DNA of 64,000 nucleotides from positions 286,418 to 350,417 of the forward strand of contig CAVXZW010000019.1 in assembly GCA_963766445.1 (NCBI GenBank), read 5' to 3'. The position numbers and the translations under genes are program-made. Source of the DNA: JAICYJ01 sp963766445. GTDB lineage: Bacteria; Actinomycetota; Thermoleophilia; Gaiellales; JAICJC01. The notes beneath the pieces were generated by a model, which did not search any database, had not been told where the DNA came from, and was given only the letters and a program-made list of their open reading frames with translations. Position 1 is the stretch's first letter. The number at the start of each line of letters is the position of its first letter. Positions 53,637 to 61,910 of this stretch are shown one piece after another.

Positions 53637-53795
53637 ATGATGGAGTTTCTGCAGAAGATGCAGGATGAGGCCGGCCAGACCATGGCTGAGTACGCAGTGG
53701 TGCTCGGCGTGATCACGATCGCCGTTGTTGTGACGCTCGGACTGCTGTCGACGAAGATCAGCGACGTCCTGAACAGCGTCATCTCTTCGATGTAG
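53637..53795 (+). CDS. flp: Flp/Fap-type type IVb pilin
   Basis: A 52-residue protein. The prepilin peptidase site is perfect: Gly13 followed by QTMAEY, i.e. G-xxxx-EY, and then the hydrophobic helix VVLGVITIAVVVTLGLL. This is the major pilin of Tad pili. ATG 53637 sits five bases after AGGAGG. No tad secretion genes (tadA/B/C, cpaB) or prepilin peptidase are in the window, so it is an orphan pilin served by a machine elsewhere. It is followed by two hairpins (53805-53859). Confidence 0.93.
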   Translation: MMEFLQKMQDEAGQTMAEYAVVLGVITIAVVVTLGLLSTKISDVLNSVISSM

Positions 53796-53804
53796 CCCAC
53801 TCGC

Positions 53805-53859
53805 CCTATCGCTTGACGATAGGAATGATGCCGCCTCGTCGCCTTGCCTAAAGGCGACG
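53805..53859. terminator. Tandem hairpins between convergent flp and kelch genes
   Basis: CCTATCG/CGATAGG (53805-53811, 53817-53823) and CGTCGCCTT/AAGGCGACG (53837-53845, 53851-53859). The second is a strong 9-bp stem. No long T-run; likely a bidirectional terminator. Confidence 0.6.
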
Positions 53860-53895
53860 CGGGCGGCGTCCGCGATCCTGGTGAGCGGCGATCGC

Positions 53896-55416
53896 CTAGT
53901 GTCGCCGGAAGCGGACGGCCACGGACACGTCCGCCGCCGCCCCAGTGCGCTTCGTGATGTGCAGGTACCAGGTCCGCGACGCCGCGCCGCGCTCGAGCCC
54001 TTCGAACGGCCCCGCCCGGCACATGGCGTGGGCGACCGAGCGGCACTCGAACCCCGCCATGCGGCGGCCATCCACCTCGAGGTACCCGGTCAGGGCTGCG
54101 TTCCTGGGCCTGGCTGCGGTGATCGTGAACGTATCGCCGAATCGCGGGTAGCCGACCCGGACGCTCGCATGTTGTTGCCCAGCCGCGAGGTGCAACGACG
54201 CGGACTGGCGCATGGGCAGCGCCCGATCGGTGGACGGCGCGCGTTGGGCGCGGTACGCCCAGTATGTGACGGGTGCGCCTTTGCAGCCGAAGCATGGTCC
54301 GCCGTGATTGACCACGACGCCGGTGGCGGCGAGCGCGACCACGGACCCGGCCGGCGCGAGCGAGGCGGTCTGGTACTGCTTGAGCCTGGTGCCGCCGTAC
54401 TGAACCGTGGGGGCAGTGATGCCACCGGAGGCAAGCGACCAGCTGCCCGTGGTGGCACCGACCGTCGCCGCCTTGCCGCAGAACCACGCGAACATGCTCG
54501 TCGCCGTGACGACGGTTTGGGGGAAGCACTCGCCGAAGCCAAACGGGTTCGCGGTCGTGGCCGGCCAGCGGTTCGTGGCGGGCGAATAGTCCTGGCTGTC
54601 ACCTTCGTAGTCCCACGCCACCAGCCGTCGGCCGATCCATCCAATCGAGCTGGCCTCCGGTGCCAGCGTGGATGGCGGCAGCCGCTGCCAGGTGTTGGTG
54701 TCGGGAACGTAGGAGGCGCCGATCGAGGATCCGAACACGATCATCTGCGATCCGGTCCATGCGGCGCTGGGCGACTTCAAGGTGATCGGCGCATTGGCGA
54801 TGCGGCGCCACCGGTTCGTGGCGGGCACGTACTCCGCTCCTGACCGGCTGGCGTGCGAGCCGGAACCGTCGCCGCCCCACACAATCAGCGTGCGGCCCGT
54901 CCAGACCTTGGCCACATGCGCGGGTAGCGGGATGGGCGGCTCCGAGATCCTCCGCCAGGTGTTTGTGGCGGGGTCGAGTGCGACGTTCGCGGGCGGTTGC
55001 CCGCCGTGGCCGTACCCGCCGACGAGCAGCACCTCGCTTCCCGTCCACACGGCGTAGGCATCGGTTCTGCCCGGTCCTGGGGCGGGCGGGATATGGCTCC
55101 AGTGTCCGGTGCGCGGGTCAAACGCGAAGCCGTCGCCCGCCGGTCGGCCGACGCCGGGAACGGCACCGCCGAGGGATACGAGCTCGTTGCCCGTCCAGGC
55201 AAGTGCAACGCCGGCCCTGGCCTGCGGCGGCGGGGGCAGGCGCGACCACTGCTGCGTGTAGGCCGCCCACGGATCACCCGGGGCGGGCTGCGGCTGGGCC
55301 GGGGAGCGGGCGTGCCACGCCACGGCGCCGACGGCTGCGACCACCAGCAGCAGGCCGCCAACGGCTGCGGCGCGAGGCACCGTGAACCGGGCGAGCTGGG
55401 GGTGCGTGAGCGCCAC
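53896..55416 (-). CDS. Membrane-anchored kelch-repeat beta-propeller protein
   Basis: 506 residues from GTG 55416. One helix (AAAVGGLLLVVAAVGAVAW) anchors an external propeller with classic kelch blades: WTGNELVSLGGAVPG, WTGSEVLLVGGYGHGG, WTGRTLIVWGGDGSG and PATNRWRRIANAP. A ~100-residue beta domain with disulfide-forming cysteines ends the protein. It is divergent from the sigma-factor gene, leaving about 77 bases for promoters, so it is a probable target of that sigma factor. A TTG at 55473 is a less likely start. Confidence 0.82.
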   Translation of the reverse strand: MALTHPQLARFTVPRAAAVGGLLLVVAAVGAVAWHARSPAQPQPAPGDPWAAYTQQWSRLPPPPQARAGVALAWTGNELVSLGGAVPGVGRPAGDGFAFDPRTGHWSHIPPAPGPGRTDAYAVWTGSEVLLVGGYGHGGQPPANVALDPATNTWRRISEPPIPLPAHVAKVWTGRTLIVWGGDGSGSHASRSGAEYVPATNRWRRIANAPITLKSPSAAWTGSQMIVFGSSIGASYVPDTNTWQRLPPSTLAPEASSIGWIGRRLVAWDYEGDSQDYSPATNRWPATTANPFGFGECFPQTVVTATSMFAWFCGKAATVGATTGSWSLASGGITAPTVQYGGTRLKQYQTASLAPAGSVVALAATGVVVNHGGPCFGCKGAPVTYWAYRAQRAPSTDRALPMRQSASLHLAAGQQHASVRVGYPRFGDTFTITAARPRNAALTGYLEVDGRRMAGFECRSVAHAMCRAGPFEGLERGAASRTWYLHITKRTGAAADVSVAVRFRRH

Positions 55417-55493
55417 TGCCCGACATACGCGTGAGTCGAATGCTCGCGTCCCGGGACGGAGAACCGGTTCCAAGCCGTACTACACTCGTGACG

Positions 55494-56027
55494 ATGGTTG
55501 AGCCGTCTGACGGCGAGCTGGTCGGCCGCGCGCATCGCGGCTCGCGTGACGCAGCGGCGATGCTGTTCGAGCGGCACTGGGGCGGGGCGTGGCGGCTGGC
55601 GCGGACGGTCAGCGGCCGGCGCGACATGGCCGATGACATCGTCCAGGATGCGTTCGAGCGTGCCTTCGCCGCGCTCGGCCGGTTCGATCAGAGCCGGCCG
55701 TTCGCGCCCTGGCTGCACCGGATCGTGATCAACCGTGCGCTTGACCTGCTGCGCAGCGAGCGGCGCCTGGTCGGCCTGGACGTCGCCGTGCATCCCAGCG
55801 CCGAGTGGCGCGACGTCAGCGCCGATGACCGGGCGCTGCTCGAGGCGGTGGCGACGCTGACACCGCAGCGGCGGGTCGTGATCGTGCTGCGCTACGGGCT
55901 CGGCTACTCGCCGGTCGAGATCGCGCGGATGCTGGAGCTGCCGACGGGCACGGTCAACTCGCGCCTGGCGCGGGCGCTGGATGACCTCCGGGAACGAGAA
56001 CGGGAGCGCGATGCCGAGCGAACTTGA
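55494..56027 (+). CDS. ECF-type RNA polymerase sigma factor
   Basis: 177 residues. Region 2 shows RDMADDIVQDAFERAFAALG and PFAPWLHRIVINRALDLLR. Region 4 shows LTPQRRVVIVLRYGLGYSPV and EIARMLELPTGTVNSRLARA, the DNA-recognition helix. ATG 55494 chosen. The next gene starts inside its last codons, the usual sigma/anti-sigma coupling, and its product has one membrane helix and an external sensor. It likely activates its own operon and the divergent kelch gene. Confidence 0.9.
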   Translation: MVEPSDGELVGRAHRGSRDAAAMLFERHWGGAWRLARTVSGRRDMADDIVQDAFERAFAALGRFDQSRPFAPWLHRIVINRALDLLRSERRLVGLDVAVHPSAEWRDVSADDRALLEAVATLTPQRRVVIVLRYGLGYSPVEIARMLELPTGTVNSRLARALDDLRERERERDAERT

Positions 56028-57183
56028 ACGACGCCTCGAGCGCGCTCTGAGCGACGTGCCGGTGGAGGCCTCGTCGGACGCCCACGACCGCGCCCGCGAC
56101 GCCGCGCTGGCAGCCGCCGCCGCGCCGGCGCCGGGTCGCGGGTCGCGGTGGCGGGTCGTGGTCGCCGCAGCGGTGGCGATGGTGCTGGTGACGACCGGGG
56201 TGACGCTGGCCGCCACCGGGGACAGGCCGTTTTCGGATACGCCAACGCTGACCGAACCGCCCCATGCCGCCCGGCCGCACACCGGGTTGCTGCCACCGGG
56301 CGCGCGCGCCTTCTCGGTGGCCGCGGATGGCCGCGCCTGGGTGGCGATCCCGCAGCGCGTGCTCCTGCACGGAGCACCGCGGTCCGCGATCGCCGTCAGC
56401 CCCGGCGCCGTCTACGTGCTCGAGGCGCACGGCCGCACGCTGCGCGCGGTCGCCGCGGGCACCGGGCGGGTCGCGCAGACCCAGCACGCGGCAGGCCCCG
56501 TCGGCTCCGCCGTGTGGTCGCCGTTTCCGATCCGGATCGCGTACCTGACCGAGGTCGGCAGCCACCAGCAGCTCCATGACGAGTGGGGCACGTTGTCGCA
56601 CGACTACCTGGTCGACCGGCACGTGGCTGCGGTGGCGCCGTCGTGGCGGTGGGACTCGCTGGCGGTCGCCTACGTCCGCGCGGACGGCCGCGTCGCCGTC
56701 CACAACGCCACCAGCGGCCATAACACAGTGATCCCCCCGAACTGCGGGCTGCGGCACCCGACGGCGTTGGCGTTTGCGCCGACGTCGGGGCTGCTCGCGA
56801 TCGCCGACCGCACGCGCCTTCGGATCGTCGATACCACGGGTGGCGCGCCCGACGTCTGCGCCGCGCATAGCCCAGGAGCGCCCAGCATCGCCTGGGTGCG
56901 ACCCCACCAGCTGTTCGTCGCTGCCGGCACCACGCTGTACCGCTACCTGCTGCTACGGCCCGGCCTGGGCACCGACACGACCACCGTCCCGGCGCGGATC
57001 ACCGGGCTCACCGCCTCCCCCGACGGACGGCGCCTCGCACTGGCCCTGACCAGCGGTGGCTCGACACGGGTCGTGGCCGCCACCGCGCCCCCGTTCAGCG
57101 AGCAGGCAATGCCGCTTCACGTGCTGCAGCTGCTGCTGCCGGCTCGGCCGCTTGCGGGGCCGGTGACCCTGTCCTGGCAGTGA
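56011..57183 (+). CDS. Putative anti-sigma factor with external beta-propeller
   Basis: 390 residues. A ~45-residue cytoplasmic N-terminus (LERRLERALSDVPVEASSDA) is followed by a single helix (VVVAAAVAMVLVTTGVTLAA) and an external ~310-residue domain of WD/TolB-like repeats (GRAWVAIPQRVLL, GAVYVLEAHGRTLRAV, SLAVAYVRADGRVAVHNA, GLLAIADRTRLRIVDT). It overlaps the sigma gene by 17 bases and has GGGAG upstream of ATG 56011. Position and topology indicate a membrane anti-sigma factor whose propeller senses an outside signal. The cytoplasmic part lacks an obvious HxxxCxxC zinc motif. Confidence 0.75.
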   Translation: MPSELERRLERALSDVPVEASSDAHDRARDAALAAAAAPAPGRGSRWRVVVAAAVAMVLVTTGVTLAATGDRPFSDTPTLTEPPHAARPHTGLLPPGARAFSVAADGRAWVAIPQRVLLHGAPRSAIAVSPGAVYVLEAHGRTLRAVAAGTGRVAQTQHAAGPVGSAVWSPFPIRIAYLTEVGSHQQLHDEWGTLSHDYLVDRHVAAVAPSWRWDSLAVAYVRADGRVAVHNATSGHNTVIPPNCGLRHPTALAFAPTSGLLAIADRTRLRIVDTTGGAPDVCAAHSPGAPSIAWVRPHQLFVAAGTTLYRYLLLRPGLGTDTTTVPARITGLTASPDGRRLALALTSGGSTRVVAATAPPFSEQAMPLHVLQLLLPARPLAGPVTLSWQ

Positions 57184-57298
57184 CCCGACACGGTGGAGCG
57201 TATTCCGATGATCTTGGTCACGAGTAGCGGGTCGATCGCGGGAGCGTTCCAGAGAATGCGCCGGGAGAAGTAGCCGCTGGGTGGGGATCCGGCTCGCG

Positions 57299-58882
57299 TC
57301 AGTGGCGGGCAGCCGTTCCACCGGCGCGCTCCAGTTCCAGCTGGCGCAGCTCGATGCGGCGGATCTTCCCCGTCAGCGTCTTTGGCAGCTCGTCCACGAA
57401 CTCGACCCGCCGCGGATAGGCGTAGGCCGACAGCCGCTCGCGGACGTGGGCCTGGATCTGTCCGGCCAGGTCGTCCGAGCCCGTGTGGCCCTCGGCCACC
57501 ACGATGAAGGCCTTGACGACGTTGCCGCGCAGCTCGTCCGGCGAGGCCACCGCGGCGGCCTCGCGCACCGCCGGGTGCTCCAGGCAGACCGACTCGACCT
57601 CGAAGGGGCCGACACGGTATCCGGCGGCGATGATCACGTCGTCGGCCCGGCCCTCGTACCAGATGTAGCCGTCCTCGTCGCGGACGGCCGCGTCCTTGGT
57701 GTGGAACCAGTCGCCGCCGAACACCGCCTCGGTATCGTCGGGCCGGTTCCAGTAGCCGAGCGGGTAGTGCGGGTTGGAGCGTGCGCGCAGGCAGATCTCA
57801 CCGCGCTCGCCGGTGGCCAGCGGCGATTCGTCCTCGTCCAGGATCTGCACGTCCCAGCCCGGCATCGGCCGGCCCATCGACCCCTCGCGCACCTCCATCG
57901 AGGGGTAGTTGGCGACCAGCGGGTAGGACTCGGTCAGCCCGTAGTAGTCGAGCACGGTCACGCCGAACTGCTCACGGAACCAGCGGATCGCCTCCGGGTT
58001 GAGCGGCTCGCCGGCCGAGCAGACGCGGCGGAACCGCTGCGGGTGGCGGGTGCCGGCGTCGCCTACGGCCATCATCGCCCGCATCGCGGTGGGCGTGGTG
58101 AAGACGTTCGTCACGCCGTTTCGGCTCAGGAACGCGAGCTGTTGCTCGGCGTCGAAGCCGCGCTCGCGGCGGTACACGTACTGGACGGCGCCCAGCCGCC
58201 ACGGACCCAGCAGCGGCGCGATACCGGCCGCCCACGCCCATTCGCCCATGCCGTGGAATGACTCGCCGTCCTGCACCTCGTGGCAGTACGTAAACTCCTC
58301 GTGGGCGAGCAGGTAGCGGTGGGCGTGCACGATGCCCTTGGCCAGGCCGGTGGTGCCCGAGGTGTAGTAGAGCTGGGCGGGATCCTCGGCTGCGGTGTCG
58401 GCCTCGATGTGCTCGGCGGGCGTGCCCGAGAGGGCGTCGGGATCGAGCACGACCAGCTTCGCGGAAATCCCGGTGAAGCGGCCGGCGTTGGCATGGTCGG
58501 TCACCACCACGCTCGCCCCGGAGTCCTCCAGCCGGTAGCGGATGGCATCGTCGCCGTAGAGCAGCGACAGCGAGAGCAGCATCGCTCCCAGCTTCCAGAT
58601 GCCGAAGAAGACGGCCGCGGTCTCCGGCGCGGGCGGCAGCACCACGGCCACGCGGTCGCCGCGCCCGACGCCGTGCTGTCGCAGCATGGCGGCGGCCTGG
58701 TCGGCCATGTCCTGCAGCTCTCCCCAGACCAGCTCGCGGCGCGAGCCGTCGAAGCTCTCCCAGACCATCGCCCGCTTCTCGCGCGGATGCTTGTCGCAGA
58801 CGTCGTGGGCGATGTTGTAGCTGGCCGGGACGTTCCAGCTGTGCGCGCGGCACATCTCGGTGTATCGCTCGTAGTCGCTCAT
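57299..58882 (-). CDS. AMP-forming acyl-CoA synthetase
   Basis: 527 residues of the adenylate-forming family: phosphate loop YYTSGTTGLAKG (172-183), VLDYYGLTESYPLVANYPSM, the hinge region GYIWYEGRADDVIIAAGYRV, and the catalytic Lys in LPKTLTGKIRR (about 506). It resembles acetate/propionate or medium-chain and benzoate CoA ligases; the length is short for Acs (about 650), favouring a medium-chain or aryl ligase. It activates carboxylates with ATP and CoA in the cytoplasm. Intact. It is divergent from the GHL15 gene. Confidence 0.92.
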   Translation of the reverse strand: MSDYERYTEMCRAHSWNVPASYNIAHDVCDKHPREKRAMVWESFDGSRRELVWGELQDMADQAAAMLRQHGVGRGDRVAVVLPPAPETAAVFFGIWKLGAMLLSLSLLYGDDAIRYRLEDSGASVVVTDHANAGRFTGISAKLVVLDPDALSGTPAEHIEADTAAEDPAQLYYTSGTTGLAKGIVHAHRYLLAHEEFTYCHEVQDGESFHGMGEWAWAAGIAPLLGPWRLGAVQYVYRRERGFDAEQQLAFLSRNGVTNVFTTPTAMRAMMAVGDAGTRHPQRFRRVCSAGEPLNPEAIRWFREQFGVTVLDYYGLTESYPLVANYPSMEVREGSMGRPMPGWDVQILDEDESPLATGERGEICLRARSNPHYPLGYWNRPDDTEAVFGGDWFHTKDAAVRDEDGYIWYEGRADDVIIAAGYRVGPFEVESVCLEHPAVREAAAVASPDELRGNVVKAFIVVAEGHTGSDDLAGQIQAHVRERLSAYAYPRRVEFVDELPKTLTGKIRRIELRQLELERAGGTAARH

Positions 58883-59011
58883 GGTTCCTCCGAGGCAGAC
58901 GCCAATCAGCCTACGCCGAGCCGTCGGGTGCCGTCAATCACGTCTGAGTCTGACGGTTCCGTAAAGAATCCGTGAACTTCTGGCCCGCATCCCACAAATC
59001 GGTAGCCGTAA

Positions 59012-59071
59012 CACCCCACTGGGGTGACTGGCACGGGGCCCACCTGGTCGATGAGCAGGTGGGGTCTTTTT
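59012..59071 (+). terminator. Attenuator-like tandem hairpins in the GHL15 gene leader
   Basis: Hairpin 1: CACCCC-ACT-GGGGTG (59012-59026). Hairpin 2: CCCACCTG (59039-59046) with CAGGTGGG (59056-59063) followed by GTC-TTTTT, a classic intrinsic terminator 22 bases before the start codon. ACCCCAC (59013-59019) can instead pair with GTGGGGT (59059-59065), which would destroy both hairpins, so a read-through conformation exists. Confidence 0.72.
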
Positions 59072-59093
59072 CACTTAACGAGGGGTCTTCATC

Positions 59094-61142
59094 ATGGGCA
59101 TCACACGTCTCCGCGTGGCCGGAGTCGCTGCCGTTGCGATCTTGTCCGTGCTCGCCGCCGGTGCGAGCGCCTCGACGTTCGAGGTCACGGGTCTGGTCGT
59201 CGACGCCACGCCAACCAACGCCGCACCATCGATCCACTGGAATCCGCTGTCAGGGGCGATCGCCTACCGCGTGGTCCGCGACGGCAACCCCCTGGCTCGG
59301 GTCACCACCACGTCCTTCATCGACAGCACGCCGATGAGCAGCGGACGGCACACCTACCGAGTCCGCGGGATAAAGGCGGATGGGACGCTGTCGGGAGCCG
59401 CTTCCGTCGACGTGGTCTACGACGTGCTGCCTCCAGACGACATCGCCGGAGCGCCGACTGGTGACCGGCTGACATCGGGCAACCCCACGATCACCTGGTC
59501 GGCGGTTAGCGACGCAGGTCCCTCGGGAGTCAAGCAGTACAACATCCGCCGAGACGGCGTCTACATCGGCTCGGTACCTAACGGGACACTCACCTTCACC
59601 GACCACGATGCCGCCGAGGGTCAGCACTCCTACATCGTCCGCGCCCAGGATGCCGCCGGCAACAAGGCCGTCGACTTCTCGCCCGAGGCACTGATCACCG
59701 TTGATCGCACCGCGCCCGACGCGCCGGGTGGCCTGACCGCCGCGGTGGCCGGCACCTCGGTGCAGCTCGACTGGAACGCCGTGGTGGATCGGTCAGGCAT
59801 CGCCGGCTACCGGGTGCTTCGAAACGGCCAGCTGGTCGCCACCACCGATGCGACCGCGTACGCCGACTCGCCGCCGGCGGGGGCGACGTACGACTACAGC
59901 ATCGTCGCCGTCGATCGTGCCGGCAACGCGTCGCAGGCCACCGGCAGCGTGTCGGCGACGGTAGTCGCGGCGCGGCAAGGCGGCGACACCACCGGCCGCC
60001 TTGCGCTGCAGGCGAACCTGCAGATGTGGGGGGCCAAGATTCCGGACGCCGCGACGGCCGTGGCGCTGGCGAAGAGCCACGACTTGATCACCGCGGTGCC
60101 GGCACAGCTGGCCGGGTACGTCCCGCAGATGCGCGGGGCGAACCCCAGCCTCAAGATCTACGGCTACGTCAACGGCATGTTCGCCCAACAGGGCCAGGGC
60201 GACATGTTCCCGGCGTCGTGGTACATGCGCGACGCCGCCGGCGACAAGCTCCAGTCAGCCGGCTGGGGCAACTACATGATGGATCCACGTGGCACCACGC
60301 CGTTCACCCACTCAGGTGTCACCTACAACAACTGGATCGACTGGGTCCGCAAGCAGTGCCAGCAGGCGATCGTTACCTACGGCCTGGACGGATGCTTCCT
60401 CGACATGCTCCTGCCGGCTCCGGTCGTTTACCACCCCTACCTGGTCGGGAGCAAGATCCCGGTCGAAGATCCGGTGACTAAGGCGCCGTGGACCGCCGCC
60501 GACTACATGGAGTTGACAGGTTCGGTCGGGCGCGCCGTCCAGCAGTACACCGCCCGTGCGGTGATAGGTAACAGCCTGGAGTTCGGTGCGCACTTCTACG
60601 CGATCCCGACCAAGGCGCTGCTGCCGGACACGCAGCTCACGCTCGCCGAGCTGTGGATGCGAAATCCGCAGCAGCCGGCCGACAGCTGGCCAACCGTGGA
60701 TCGGTGGAAGCAGGAGGTGCAGATGATCATCGACTGCAACGATGGTGGCCACCCGATCGAGGTCACCATGAAGCTGTGGGCGGCCTCGACCGCAGCCCAG
60801 CGACAGGCGTGGCGTGACTTCGGGCAGGCCAGCTTCCTGATCGGGAACTCGGGATCGGCCTGGTTCGAGTACAGCTCCAGCCAGTCGACACTCCCGTGGA
60901 ACGATACGTCGCCGCTGGACGACGTCGATCTGGGCGCGGCGCTGGACACTCACACGAGCGTCGATGGCTACCTCCGGGGCGGTGTGTACCAGCGGCGCTT
61001 CCAGCGGGGGATCGCTCTGGTCAACCCGGGAACGGCCGCCGTCACCGTACAACTCGACCAGAGCTACCGGACGGCGGGCGGAAGTCTCGTCACCCAGGTG
61101 ACGCTCGCACCGCACAGCGGCCAGGTGCTTCAGACTGCGTAG
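59094..61142 (+). CDS. Secreted protein with FN3 repeats and GHL15-type glycosidase-like domain
   Basis: 682 residues. The signal VAAVAILSVLAAGASA is followed by three fibronectin type III domains (about 30-110, 115-205, 208-295), each with the YRVVRDG/YNIRRDG/YRVLRNG strand. A ~350-residue barrel follows: LQMWGAKIPDAATAVALAKS, VPQMRGANPSLKIYGYVNGM, DGCFLDMLLPAPVV with the acidic pair, and LTLAELWMRNPQQP. This is like the hypothetical glycosyl hydrolase family 15 (GHL15). Likely an extracellular polysaccharide hydrolase. Its leader has an intrinsic terminator, and AGGGGTCTTC (59081-59090) is shared with the gene at 39313. Confidence 0.82.
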   Translation: MGITRLRVAGVAAVAILSVLAAGASASTFEVTGLVVDATPTNAAPSIHWNPLSGAIAYRVVRDGNPLARVTTTSFIDSTPMSSGRHTYRVRGIKADGTLSGAASVDVVYDVLPPDDIAGAPTGDRLTSGNPTITWSAVSDAGPSGVKQYNIRRDGVYIGSVPNGTLTFTDHDAAEGQHSYIVRAQDAAGNKAVDFSPEALITVDRTAPDAPGGLTAAVAGTSVQLDWNAVVDRSGIAGYRVLRNGQLVATTDATAYADSPPAGATYDYSIVAVDRAGNASQATGSVSATVVAARQGGDTTGRLALQANLQMWGAKIPDAATAVALAKSHDLITAVPAQLAGYVPQMRGANPSLKIYGYVNGMFAQQGQGDMFPASWYMRDAAGDKLQSAGWGNYMMDPRGTTPFTHSGVTYNNWIDWVRKQCQQAIVTYGLDGCFLDMLLPAPVVYHPYLVGSKIPVEDPVTKAPWTAADYMELTGSVGRAVQQYTARAVIGNSLEFGAHFYAIPTKALLPDTQLTLAELWMRNPQQPADSWPTVDRWKQEVQMIIDCNDGGHPIEVTMKLWAASTAAQRQAWRDFGQASFLIGNSGSAWFEYSSSQSTLPWNDTSPLDDVDLGAALDTHTSVDGYLRGGVYQRRFQRGIALVNPGTAAVTVQLDQSYRTAGGSLVTQVTLAPHSGQVLQTA

Positions 61143-61167
61143 GGGGCGGGCCTCGCGCTCTGGATAT

Positions 61168-61641
61168 TCATGGCAGCTCGAGAACGGTCTCCTCGATCTG
61201 GGCGGACCGTGCCGGAGCAAAAGCCACCTCCGTACCGATCGGGCGGAAGCCCACCTTCTGAAGGACTCGTAACGATCCGGCGTTGTCGCTCGCAGCACGG
61301 GCTCGGATCGGCCGAACCGAGACCTCGTCGAGCAGCAGTCTCAGCGCCTGGGTTGCAATCCCTTGGCCCCAGCAGGTGCGATCTATCCAGTAGGTGACCT
61401 CGGTCACTCCATCCGAGACGTAGCTCCCGATGGTGCCGACGAGCCGAGAATCGCGGATGATCGCCCAAAGCCTGTTCTCAGAGGAGGCCATGATCTTCGC
61501 CATGTGGGCGTCGAAGCGGCTTCGATCGCTCGGGTCTTCAGGCGTGAATGCCGCCATGCGCACTGACTCTGGGTCGCGCATCTGCTCGAAGATCGCGTCG
61601 AGATCCCCAACTTCTATCGGACGAAGCGCAACCTGCGACAT
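61168..61641 (-). CDS. GNAT family N-acetyltransferase (RimJ/RimL-like)
   Basis: 157 residues, MSQVALRPIEVGDLDAIFEQ onward. The acetyl-CoA segment reads VTYWIDRTCWGQGIATQALR and the last motif is ARAASDNAGSLRVLQKVGF, both typical of RimJ/L-like GNATs. AGGAGG lies nine bases upstream of ATG 61641. The gene is convergent with the GHL15 gene. Substrate unknown. Confidence 0.9.
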   Translation of the reverse strand: MSQVALRPIEVGDLDAIFEQMRDPESVRMAAFTPEDPSDRSRFDAHMAKIMASSENRLWAIIRDSRLVGTIGSYVSDGVTEVTYWIDRTCWGQGIATQALRLLLDEVSVRPIRARAASDNAGSLRVLQKVGFRPIGTEVAFAPARSAQIEETVLELP

Positions 61642-61910
61642 GCGGACGGTCCTCCTGGCTCCTAGCCTTCTGCTCGTCGGCGGGGGTCGACCCGCCACCC
61701 TACGCTTCCCCGCCTACACCCGCAATCGGGTCACTAGGCGTCGCGCAGCCGTTCCGAGGCCCGGATGCCTGACGCGACTGCGAGGCAGTCGGCCCTCCGC
61801 TACCTCTATTGTTCCCCTGTGAGCTGCTGCCCCTTTCCGCTAGTGCCGATGGTCTGCTCCTCGCCGGCGATAGCAGCGTGGTTGGCTGGGCGCCGCTGGG
61901 AGTCGACGGC

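Noticed and set aside
59001..59040. Known riboswitch aptamer (c-di-GMP, ydaO/c-di-AMP, SAM) in the GHL15 leader
   Set aside because: Conserved core sequences of these classes are not present; only the terminator/antiterminator platform is supported.
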